From contig CM023451.1 of NCBI GenBank assembly GCA_013339765.2, positions 151,923,123-151,987,122 of the forward strand: DNA of 64,000 nucleotides. Reading direction: 5' to 3'. The position numbers and the translations under genes were made by a program. The stretch is from Haemaphysalis longicornis (Eukaryota > Arthropoda > Arachnida > Ixodida > Ixodidae). Under the pieces are notes generated by a model, which was not told the origin of the DNA, did not search any database, and saw only the letters and a list, made by a program, of their open reading frames with translations. This document shows positions 1-12,300 of the stretch, one piece after another. How positions within the stretch are numbered: the first letter of the stretch is position 1; each line of letters begins with the position of its first letter.

Positions 1-112
1 TGACTACAAATAATTTTTTATGGTTTAATATTGGAAGTGTGCATAAGAGCTCATGGTTCCATGCAAAGACGTGCACGATTAACGTAGCCGCCCTCCATTC
101 TTGGTGCTGCAG

Positions 113-338
113 GTGTATGCGTGGGGTGACAATGACCACGGGCAGCAGGGCAATGGTAACACCACCGTAAACCGCAAGCCCGCCCTGGTGCACGGCCTGG
201 ACGGCATCAAGGTCACAAGGGTCGCCTGTGGCTCCTCGCACAGCGTCGCGTGGATGACTTCGGAGTCGACACGGGCCAGCGGCCACAACCCGGTACTCTT
301 TGCCGTGGCCAAGGATCCCCTCGGAGCCTCCGCACTGG
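113..338 (+). CDS. HERC2: HERC2 visible exon 1: end of second RCC1-like domain
   Basis: Acceptor gctgcag before 113; donor GTCAGT at 339. It encodes VYAWGDNDHGQQGNG and VACGSSHSVAW, a complete RCC1 blade signature, followed by DPLGASALG. It starts on a codon boundary and ends one base into a codon (Gly split with exon 2). Confidence 0.93.
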
Positions 339-3300
339 GTCAGTGGGCATGTCGGTGCGCTCCATTGGCTGCACGGACCTGGAGGGATGTTACTGTAAAA
401 CAGCTAGGAAGGGAGAGTGGTTGAGTGAATGAGCATGTCTGGTACCCTCGTTGCTGTGGTAACTTACCTTTTGTCCTCGGCTGTTGAGGGGCAAAGAATC
501 AAACGGTGGCATTTCTGTGCTTTCTGGTATTCAGGTGATTACATTAGTAATGCTCGTCATGTAACCAAAGTGAGCGTCACGCTGCTTACGGCAGTCTTTT
601 TCCCGTGTTTCTGTTTGGGGCTAGTTTACTGTTAGCACTTATATTAGTCAAGATTCTCCAGAGGCACAAACTTTAGGAGGATATTTTTTGCTTTCTTACT
701 TTAGTGTCAGCCGCTTTTCTTTTCACCCATGCTGCTCTGCTCTAAACCCTCTCACTGACATGTCATTTAGATTTTGAGTAAACTACCGACTACGTTGACT
801 TGGCACAAGGGTTTTCTCATTGGTCATGGCATCACTGTCTAGGTCCGGTCGACCCTACGTCCGAGGTGTCGACCGAATCTGAGAGCAGCCCAGAAGGCAG
901 CAGCAGCCAGTCCAAGCGCAGCAAGGTGACGCGGCCATCCCTGACCAAGATCCTGCTCTCACTCGATGGCACCGAGGCCAAGCAGCAGGCCTTGCACCAG
1001 GTGTTGCAGGCTCTCCAGATCATGCACGCGAGGTAAGCAGCAGCAGTGTGGCAGTGCTCGCTGAAAAAGTCTGCCTTTATCGGAGACATCACCGCTGAGG
1101 ACACCGTTTTCTTTCCCTCCTCCCCTCCCCTTGTGTGGGTGCAGGAGCATAGTGGTGAGTGCGCTGCTCCCCCACACGGGGGTGGCCCAGCTGTCGTCGG
1201 TGCGGCCGCCCTCCTGCGAGGCCCCCAGCTGCGGCCAGCCGGAGGAGCCGCCCCCTCATCAGCCCCCCGCCACCACGGAGGGCGCCACTGCCACTGCGGG
1301 GGGCTCCGCGGACCACCTCGCAGCAGCCACCACCAGTGCAGGATGGGAATGAGAGCCCGCCGCCACCTGGCAAGCCGTTCACCCCTGGGCCGCAGCAGCA
1401 GGTGGGGAGGACAGTCTCTGGGAGGAATCGCCGCTGGCACAAGTTGTGTGGCTGCATGCTAGAGGGTATCTAAGCCAGACATTGCTTTTTTGGGGAAATA
1501 CAGACGTTATGGAGGACACCTACGTCTAGGTCTTGAGATGTGAGATGCTGTAGGGTAACTTAATCGTTGACGGAATGCTTTGGAACAAATCTACTGAATG
1601 CATCATCCACACTTTCCAAGCACTAGATGTCAACTGAGAGAGCGAGACTAGCAGCAATGGCTTTATATGCCAAAACGTACGAAAGCAATGGCTCATTGGT
1701 GCGATATTTACTACATAAAGTAACAATAGCGCTGAACTTTACACGACGACGACGACAGGATCAAGAAAAAAAAAAGGACACACGAAAGGTAGATGCGCTA
1801 ACCGTTTTGTATTTCCTTTTTTCTTGATCCTGTCGTCGTCGTTGTGTTAAGCTCAGCGCTATTGTTACTTTATGTATGGATACCAACTAGCCCAACACAA
1901 AGCTTTATTGAAGTTAATATTTACTACGCCATAGGAGTGGAGATCCTCAGTGAAGAATGCTAAGCAAGAAATTAGGGGTGAAGCCCCTTAGGGGCTGGGG
2001 CTGTTGGCATCTCCTGTCGTCGTCGTAATCGTACTCTCATGTAGTCACGGTACTAAAACACTGGGAAACTTGTTTGCGCCTCACGCTAGAACGTAGCGCA
2101 TACTAAAAAACACCGGGACACTCGTTTACCCTTTGTGCTAGAGAGCTTCGTTCGTCAAATACAAAAGATTTTTACAGCAAAGCTGTATACCTCTACCCCC
2201 AACTGTTTCATCTCTGTTGGCAAAAACGCCAAAGTGCCAAGAATACACTTATACACTGCATGCTTTGCTCCTCCTCAGGTTTCACGTTAGTGAAGATGGC
2301 CCGGGATTTTTTTTTTTTTTCGCATTTGCTGGAATACGTGCATGCAGAGATTCCAAAAATGCACTCATGCTTGCTTATTAAGGGCTTTCTACAGACTGAC
2401 TTGCACGGGTATCTCTGTAGGCGTAATGCAGCAGCATTTGCTGAACCTGCTGAAACAACGAGGCATTTGCAGGGCGTGCATCACATGATGCCAGTGTTGC
2501 CCTGTCCACCGGATGTGAAACTTTTTCTGCACAACATTCTTGATGTCAGATTTTCACACTAGTTTATGGCAATCTGCTTCAAGTTCAGCTTTCAACTGTT
2601 CAGTGCTACCCATCAACATGTCAATGCACTGGAGAAAATGCTCTCACTGAACACACAGTTGCTCTAGTTCTCAATCGCTACCTGCTTGGCTGACACAGAG
2701 GTGTAGTCAGTGCTCGCACATTGCTTTGGTTTCAGGTTTGAAAGCGCTGTACTCTGAAGTGCAAAATGCAGGCACCAGAAGTGAAATTCTAGGTGTCATC
2801 TACCACTTATTTCAGAGTAGGTGCTAGAAGGCTAGTTTCCACCTCTGCATATGTGCTTTGCCATTGCAGCCCTACTGCAGTTTTAGTGATGGAAACAGTT
2901 GATGTTAGTAGTACTGTACAGAAAAAGAAAAAAACAGCAACCGAAGGGCGGAGCCACGTAGTTGTTCCGACTGTCATTACTTGAAGGGCGTTTACGCTCC
3001 ATCATATTTGGTCACCAACAAAGGTAGAAATAGCAGGCAAAGGGGCTCGTTTGCTCGGGGCCCTGTGATGCGGCTCAAGTTTCTGTACATTGCACCTGCA
3101 GCGGTGCACCACGAATATTTCAGTGCTGGCCCTACCCACCTGACAAAATGTACAAATCCGCCTGAGCGGGGCTCGAGGCCTGAGAGGAAGTCTGCCGGGT
3201 TGCCAAAGTTTGCTACACGCCAATCTGGGTCGAGGCTCACAGGCCAGCCCAGGTCCAAGCAGATCTCTGCATCAAGCCCTCCTTTTTCTTTCTACAAGGG

Positions 3301-6300
3301 CCACACCCATTTATCTTTCTTTGAGCAAAACAAACACCATCAGCACCGTAGCATCTGGCTACATTCCTTGCCCATGGGACAGGTGCTGAACATGTGGCAG
3401 AATAGCTTTATTGTGACATTATTGTTTTTTTTTTTTTTCTGCATTGAGGAAGAAGAGTGATGTGCGGCTGCTTCACACTCCTTTTTGCAGTGAACCCCCA
3501 GTGTCGCCCAGAAGTGACACTTCCCTCGCATGGTGTGTAGCACCAAGTGCCACCACAATAAAACACAGTTACGAGACACTGTTACATGAGACGCTTGGTT
3601 ATAAGAGACATTTGAATTAAAACCGTTTGGTTGGCTTTGCTATGTTCGCCATGTTAGCAACATTGCATACAAGAGACCTTGGTTACAAGAGACACGTTTC
3701 TTGGGTCCCTTGAGTGTCTCTTGTAACAAGGTTTTACTGTATCAGCTTCTTTCTCACCTTTTTGCTATCCCTGTCATTGGCTTCTCATGAAGAGAAGTAG
3801 CATTTCAGCTGGTCTTCCTAGTGTATACATTGCAGGCTACCTATGCTAGCTGCCCTAGGGCAGCTGTAATTAGTGACTCTGTGGCCTGTGCCTTTATCCG
3901 TGGTGCCTTCTCGTGCAGGAGGTCCTCTCCGGGTCTGATGAGAGTGAGACCCGGGCGGCTGAAATGATTTCGTCCGTCCCTTCACTGCCGAGCTCCGGAA
4001 GCCTGTCATCGCGGATGTCGTCGGCAGCTGCCAGTGTTTTCGCAGCCACTTTCTCTTCTTCGGAGCAGGTAGGCCAGCATGGTGTGTGGCATTACGGTGG
4101 CTTCTGCCAGTTGGTTTGGAGGGGCACTAAATTCCTCCGATATTAACAAGATCTGGATGGACTAGCGGAGCACTATCCGATGATTCTCACTGGAGGAGAT
4201 GGGGTGTTCCCCACCAGAGCAGAGTTGGTCTGAGGCAGGCAGTGACATGCACAAATGACTGAACTTGGTCAAAAAAAGTTGCTGTAGGGGGACCATTGGG
4301 ATATTGACCATTTGTCTTGCAGAGTGTGGGGCCATCAGTTAATTTGACCGTGAACTTCCCCCCTCCCCCCTCCCCGTAGGTGACACCAGCTGAGCCGGAA
4401 GCTATTCACTCCCTCCTGGACGAGTTTACTGCAACGGTTAACGGCCGAAGATGCCCGGGCACTCGTCGACCTTCTGAAACTTGCCGTTGCTGGGCGTGCT
4501 GGTGAAAAGGCCAAGGACGCAATTGCGGATGTTCTCAAGGCAATGGCACAAGCTAACCTTCAGGTATGCTTGGTTCCTTACCATTGGCTTGGAACACGTG
4601 TACGCTGTTCTCATACTTTCTATTGTGATAAGAGGTCAGAAGGGTTTTTGCTTTGTCACATTTTCATTTGTTAACACAAATAATTTGATAGCTGGAAACA
4701 AATGCAATAGACTGGATGCCATTAACCCACCCGCACGTTTGTGTCCCCCATTCATTTAATAAGTTGGGGGAACTGACAAGCTAATATGCCTAAAATAAAG
4801 AGAAAGTGTTCATTTGTTACGTGAGTTTGTGCCACACAAAAGGGCGACTCAATAAAGAACTGACTTGGGAGGCCACTGCTTGCACCAACGCCACCTGTAT
4901 AATAATGCTGCCTGCTGGGTCAGATGAAAAAGGCTAGACAGCCACTTTCCTGTTGTTCTCTCCTGCCCCCCTCTCCGATGCTGTAGCCTTGGCATGTGTT
5001 CTCGTGTTGGGTAGTCACCCGCTTGGCAGCGCGACTTTGCAGAAACTAGAAGAAACAAATTATACAGGGTTTGTCCAGCCTTTGCGAGGTGGCGCTCTGA
5101 CACGTCCATGCTTTCTCAGGGTCTGCTTGTCCAGCTAGCTGCGTGTCATGCTCAAGTGGTGGTGTAAGGCGGGACATCCGCTTCTGCACTCCGCACCACA
5201 GATGAGCCGCTAAACTAGGCGTCGTTTCGTTTCCCATTGGAAAGTGGGTGACACGACAGGGAACATATTATACAGGCGGTGTTGCTTGCACCTAAGCACG
5301 CAGTAAAGGCATAACAGTTTGTTCACACTCAGCTGGCCTGGAAGTAACCTTCTTCCCGTTCCCATCCACCAAGGTTGCAGAGATGCTGCTGGAGATCTGC
5401 GTCACCGAGCTGGAGGACGTGGCCTCGGACATTGAGTCGAGGCGCTCGGTGCCCCTTCCCGTGGTGCAAGAGTCCAGCCACCCCTACACCGACGACACCA
5501 CACTGACGGGACATGTCAGGATTCCAGGTGGGGACTGCTGGGTGAAGTCTGTCGCTTCCTCGTTTTTGTTTCTGAAGTGGGGCACCCGTGCGCGGAGGAG
5601 CTAAAGGGCAGCCTGTCGCAGGTGCTGAAAGCCTTCAGGTCGAGTTTGACAGGCAGTGCTCGACCGAGCGCCGCAACGACCCACTCTTCATCATGGATGG
5701 CTCGGGGAGGACCGTGGCAACCAGATCCGGTGAGCTCACCCGCTTCTTGAGAAAGAATGCGGTAGATTTCTTTTAACCACCCGCTTAGTTTTAAAAAGAT
5801 GGAAGATACAGTCACAAAAAGACTGTTTTCCTTCTGTGCCGACTATGCTTCATGGCTGAAATAGAATGCCCATCACAGTGCTTAGTTAGCTGAGATTCAC
5901 TAACTTGCTATGCATATATTAACCTTGGAGAAAGCTGAAGTCTTTACTAAGCATTTGGAAAGCAAATTTCAGTCGGGCCAAAGAGCAATGGAAAAAAGGC
6001 ACGACATATGCAATGCTTAGAAATCGGAAGCCAGTGTCATCAGTTAGGGAACGATATCATCAATCAGACATCCTAGCTCAGATTAAGTAGAGTTGCACTG
6101 GAGATGTGATGTGAAGCAGGTAGACCAGTAGAATACCGGGTTGGCTACCAGGGCCTGGTAAAACATGTGAGGGCAACTAGGGAACTTCGTGGACCAGAGG
6201 GTGGGAGCATTTGGAAGACTGTGGATGAGGCCTTCGTCGTACATGATTGCAGGCCGCGAGTGGTGCAACTGGTCCCCCGAGCTGCGCATACCGGGCAACG

Positions 6301-9300
6301 AGCTGCACTGGAAGTTCACCAGCGACAGCTCGGTGAACGGTTGGGGGTGGCGCTTCACCGTGCACCCCGTGGTGTCGCCCGGTGGTGCGTCAGGAGGAGC
6401 AGGGGACGGCCTGTCGGACCGCGCTTTCCTGTCGAGGCCCTCCGTCGAGCTGGTCGTCTGCCTGCTGGACCTGCGCAGCTGCGCCGACCGGGCCATCGCG
6501 TCGCGCCTGGCCGCAGCACTTGCAGCCTGCGCACAGCTCAGCTACCTCGGCAAGTGGTGCTCTCCCGCTCTTCTTTCTCGTTTAGGCTGCTTGCAGTGTG
6601 ATAGTGCAAAATGTGCCCGCAAGGTCTAGTGCTGGGCACTGTGGCTCCCCCTTTTTTTTTAATGCTGAAACTGTTAGTACCATTTTCACTGGGATCCTTC
6701 ATAACCGTGCTGCCGTACCTGCTGCGGTGGCTCAGGGGCTAAGGCGTTGTGCTGCTGAGCCCAAGGACGCGAGTTCGATCCCAGCCAGGGTGCCTGTTTT
6801 CTATATGGAGGCAAAAAGCGAAAACGTCCGTGTGTCGAGATTTCGGCGCACGTTAAAGATCCCCACGTCATCAAACATTAAACTTTAATCCAGAACCATC
6901 CACTATGGCACGCCTCATAGCCCAGGTGTAGCTCTGGCGTGAAAAATCCCCCAAAATTTAAATTTGAAAAAACTTGACCTTGTGCCATTTGTCAGCGAAA
7001 AAACCCCCTCTACAATCTGCATGTGTCCACTCATCACAGGCTGAAGAAGTGGTTAATGGCTCCTCAGAACCCCTCACAGCTGATTTACCCACACTTCACT
7101 AATGTGATGTACAGAGCACATGATTTCCCAAAGCACATGATTTCCCTGCTCTTTCCATTGCTAGGGAAGAATTTGTCCTAAAATACGCCACTGAAGTAAA
7201 TATGAATTGGGCCTATATATGCCTAAACTAGAGTTCTTGACGCCTATATATGCCTAAATGGCACTTTTTTGTGCCTATTATAGGTGCCTAAAACCTAGAT
7301 TTTCATGCCTAAGTTCCAGTCTCTAATCATCACAGTCAGTAATTTGTGGACAATCAGTTGATCAGTGGTCAATGTCAATAAATATTTTCCTGCTTATGTT
7401 GTTTGGGAGTGTCAGACCTGTTGTTACATTCATAGAAGCACTTCCGTTGCCTGGCTGTGTTTTTGTGGCCACAAGATTCAAACCCATACTCTCATAAAAG
7501 ACATAGAAAGTCCTAAAAGTGTTCTGATGTACACATAAATGAAAGGTCCTAGTTTCTTTATCTGCTCTGACCACACTACTTTCAGTACTGCAGAACCCGT
7601 CGCCTACAACTCAGCTTATGCTGTCTTAGTTGTATCCTTGTAGTCCAAAGCTCTTGGGAAAACTGCATTGCTAAATTTGTGACATGTGCCCTTGCAAACT
7701 TTGATGAAGTCTCACAAAACGCTCGTGCTAAATCTGCAAGTTGAAATCGCGAAGCCTAGTTTGTTATTGCTATGCATGAGAAATATAAAAAATGGTTTCA
7801 CAGTGGTAACCTCCTTTCAAAAACATTCTATGTACAGTGTATATTAGAAAGGGTCACTAAAATGTGAATGAAATCTGCAATCAAACCACGCTTTCTATGG
7901 GCTTTTACACACTGTGTGAATGGGAGTGTGCCAAGGCAAAGACAGTCTGGTTAATTCAAGTGAAAGAATTTTTGGTTGTTTGGCTTTGTTCAAAATACAG
8001 CCTGTATGCCTTGATGCAGTATGAAAGCAGCACACATCTGTATGACGGTCTGGGTAGGAAATGTCTATGGCTTGACCAATGTGGTCTCACTAACTCTGCA
8101 ATGCATTAATTGGCAGGCGGAAGCCATTGGAGCATACTCGTGCATCAAACAGCTGCTGTCGTAGAATACGCACACACTTGGGTGAAACTTCTCTTGTATC
8201 CATGTGGGTATTCTTGACTGAATAGCTGAGTGCTCTGGACCTCTGTTGCAGCTCCCTCGCAGAGGATGTGGATCCTGCACCAGCTGCGGCAGCTCATGAC
8301 GGCTGGGGTGGGACGGTCGCTGAACGTGTCCCAGCTCCTCGTAGACCGCTTATAAAGTATGTCGCGGGAGCCGCAAAAATCCGCACTATAAGCGGTACTG
8401 CACTATAACCAAAACACGCGCGGAATTCAACCACATCGCCATTATCTCTCAAGTCAACCTATATTTATCATCACTCAACGCACAGCACTCTTAAAAACGA
8501 AGGCACGGTCTATATTTCGTATTATTTTTCACATCAGCAGCGGCTGCAGGGCAAAAGCGCAGTCTCACAAACGGCGAGCACGGCTTTAACTTCTGTTGTG
8601 TTGGTTTTGAAAGACCATGGCTGCGTTTTTAGCGTCTATGAACAGACGCCGCAAGACGTGATAAAATGCCCGCGGGATTTCTTTTTTTTTTTTTTTTTTT
8701 TTTACCCACACCTTGTGTTCACGATGCCGAAGGCGGCAGCTTATCAGCCGCAACGTACTGGTGGCGGAAATCTTCGGCTTCGCGCGGCTCGAATGTTCGG
8801 AAAGGAAAGAGCGGTGGCTTATCTGCAACAACGTTCTAAGCGTTGAACCGCGTGGTAGATTTGGTATCGCGAAAACGTGCAGTGCACGCCAGCGCGGATA
8901 CAACTGGCGTTCTGTGGGCGGCACGGTAAGAGGCGGCAACATGGCGTCGGCACTGGCCGTGAAGCGGTGCAGGCAGTTCCAGTAAGTTCCAGCGACCGCT
9001 TCTAACCGATCGCTGAAATGCCGCCACGGGCGCAAGCAAAGATGCTCATGCAAGAAAAGAGCTAATAATGTGGGCGAAAAGTGGAATATAAACTGCCATC
9101 CACGCTGCTTGTGAAAGCGCCCATCAAAAAATACCGCCGGTGGTAAGCCTAAACATCTCTGGCGCGGCTAGCCGGCTCGGAGCGCTTCGAATCTCCCGCC
9201 ATTAGGTACGTGTCTCCCCATTGATGCAAGTCGTCAGGCTCCTCCCACTGCCACACGAAGAAGCCACCGCGAGCGCGGAATCGTCGACACGAGCACGAAA

Positions 9301-12300
9301 AAAACCAAAAAAATGCAGCGCAACGCCGAGGTGCACTATTCGTGCGCGAAAACGGGCCATGCGGTTCACGATAAATAAAATCAACTTGCCGCGCGTGGAT
9401 GGGGAGTCTGTCGCTATCTTCCGAGGTGCATCAAGCAAGGACAGTTGTGGTTATCCGGTACGCACGAACTAATGGGTGCCTATTTTTTTTTCTTTGGGTG
9501 TCTACGTAGAGGAGGGGCAAGGGGTGCACGCTGCATCAGATGGCCGATTTCATCCTTTCTTTTTCTTTTGCTACCCTAAAACGATGCTTCGCTGCGCCGG
9601 TGTAGATCAGCAGACCCGCCGAAAAACCGCACTATAAACGGTATTGTGCTTCGGCCAGCCGCATCTAAGCGGTATGCTTATGGATTGAGTTCTATGGGAG
9701 GCAAACCGGTGCTCGCAAAAACCTGCGTTATATCCGGTACCGCACTGTAAGCGGTTACGTTATAAATGGTCTACCCTGTATTTGAGGTGGCAGTGACAAT
9801 TTATGACATTAATATAAAGGGTCACTAAAGTTTGAATGAAATCTGCAACTAAATGTGCTTTCTACAGGCTTTTACACACTGTGTGAATGGGAGCGTCCCA
9901 AGGCAAAGGCAGTCTGGTGAATTCAAGTGAAAGAATTTTGTTTGCTTGGCTTTGTTTGAAATACAGCCTGTATTCCTTGATGCATTATGAAAGCAGCACA
10001 CATCTGTGTGACGGTCCTGTTTAGAAAACGTCTATGGCTCGACCAGTGTAGTCTCACTAACTCTGCAATGCAATTAATTGGCATGGCTGAAGCCGCTGGT
10101 CCATATTCGTGAAATAAACAGCTGCAGTTGTAGAATATGCTCACACTTGTGTGAAATTTCTCATGTATCCGTGTGGGTATTCTTGACTGGCCAGCTGAGT
10201 GTTCTGGTTTTCCCCTGCAGCTCCCTCGCAGAGGATGTGGATCCTGCACCAGCTGCGGCAGCTCATGACGGCTGGGGTGGGACGGTCGCTGAACGTGTCC
10301 CAGCTCCTCGTGCAGACACCCAGCAGTGCTGATCTGTCGCCCGACCAGCCTGCTGCTGTGAATCCAGGCGTATGTAGGCCACTACACAAGGGGGCGGGGT
10401 TGCACGCAGCAGTTCCCACGATGCATCAGTGTGATGTGGTCGTCTCGCCGTATGCAGGGTTCCAGTGACACTGCCCTGGTGTGCCTGCTCAAGGCCCTTC
10501 CTGAAACACTGCTTCGCCAGTTTGAGTACGAGGACCCGATAGTCCGTGGGGGGAAGCACCTGATGCACAGCAACTTCTTCAAGGTACGGGGGCCTGCCCA
10601 CTGTTCTTTCTAAGAAAAAAGACCTGCACTGGTGTGCACCAGGCAGTTTTGGTCCTCCGGCGATGTCGGGCACTACTCTGTTGTGTGGAATTGACAGAAC
10701 GTGGATCTGCTGTAGATTTAGCGCACATTACATTTAAGCCGTATCAGGTTGGAGCCGATTCAAGTCCTTCCACAACAGTGCACATGCATGCGAGTTGTAT
10801 CCGTGCACAAAACCTCCAAATCTGACATATTTGCATTTGGAGCAGAGAAGGTGCCCAGATATTGAAAAGCAATCAAAATCATTCCTTAAAAAAAAAAACA
10901 GAAAACGAAGTCAACACACCAGGGCTTTAAGTTAAAATGTTTTGGCGCTTCATTATTGTGAGTACTAAGGCATAAAGACTACTAAAGGTGTTATTTGGTG
11001 GCATGGATTATTGTGATGATTGACCAGATTTTAGGGAAATTCCCAAGGTGGAGTAAGTTTCGACTAGCGCTACTACAACTAGCCTCCTGGTTAGCTCAGT
11101 TGGTAGAGCGATGCTCCGTTAAAGCAGTGGTCCCGGGTTCGAATCCTGGACCAGGACGAATTTTCTTCAAGCTAAGTTTCCGAGAAACTGTATAGCTTTT
11201 GTAGCCGTATGGCTGCATTTAGGTGGATGTCACTTTCCTTCAAGAACTAGTCACCTTGGGGATTTCCCCTAATCGGGGATTACTTGCTCACTTCGAGTTG
11301 TTGATCAATGCTTTCGCGCTACTAACGACTAGCCTCCTGGTTAGCTCAGTTGGTAGAGCGACTGCTCCGGTTAAGCAGTGGTCCCGGGTTCGAATCTGGA
11401 CCAGGACGAATTTTTTTTTCAACTGCGAAGTTTCCGAGAAAGCTGTATAGCTTTCTTGTAGCCGTATGGCTGCATTTAGGTGGATGTCAAACTTTCCTTT
11501 ACATTATTGTGATGAGAGAGAGAGAGAGAACAACATCTTTATTGGCCAGCTAAATTAGTCGCAGATACCAGCCTCCTGTAGGGGAGGCAGCATCTATGAA
11601 TGCTGGCGTTGGAGGGCCTCCATCGCGAACTGGACGGCTCCCCTTGAGAGTCTAAGTCTTCGTTGCCCACCGCACGAGCAAGATGGGGTGGAAGCACGTC
11701 TGTTGGGTCCAGGAGTCAAGACCCATTATATGAAAAGCAATGTGTGCACTTTAATGCCTGTCCGATGAGGAATGTCAGCTTGCAGTGCATACTGGTATGT
11801 TGTTCACCTCTAATAACTGGCACCTAACCTGCAGGCATTCATGTAGAGTAGTAATTCTAGTGTAGGGAGGCTCAGGAGTGTAGCATTACAAGAATTATGT
11901 CACACCTCCAGTTAGGGTTCGGAATAAATGTGTGTCCTTTCTGACTCTAAGACTGCCTAAAGCATACTTCGTAGGTGCCAGCATGGCTGTGTATTTTGGT
12001 CAGGTCATTCGTTCAGTATGAAATTTTTTTGTTGTTGGGTCACGTTATGTTTGCAGAGAGGCTTGCATGACCCAAAAGAGCGGTAGTCGTACTTCCCTTC
12101 TGAGAGGTGTGCGTGCCATTTCTGACTCCAACGGTCGTATGTAGAAAGTTTCCACAATTTCACGCCCTTGCAGTGTCTGCAAGAATGTCTAACTGCAAGC
12201 TGGTGCATAAGAAGGAAAATCGAACTAAGTAGGGTGTGATGGGGTCAGTGTGCAAGTTCCATGGAGCATTGTTACATGCAAGCAAATTGCTAGTGTCTTG

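Larger units (their letters stand above)
1402..3918. other. HERC2 intron 3: non-coding, with two hairpin-forming repeats
   Basis: No supported exon was seen in this 2.5 kb. It holds a large foldback at 1714-1874 and a shorter hairpin at 3677-3731, described separately. The listed short ORFs lack splice or homology support. Confidence 0.7.

Noticed and set aside
832..1440. 202-residue minus-strand ORF
   Set aside because: Antisense to HERC2 exons 2-3; Arg/Pro/Gly composition from GC-rich DNA, no motif.
8586..9053. 155-residue minus-strand ORF in the inverted-repeat element
   Set aside because: No transposase motif; includes a Lys run from poly-T; likely chance.
11085..11406. Two functional tRNA genes
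   Set aside because: Anticodon arms are malformed and both sit in identical SINE-like flanks.
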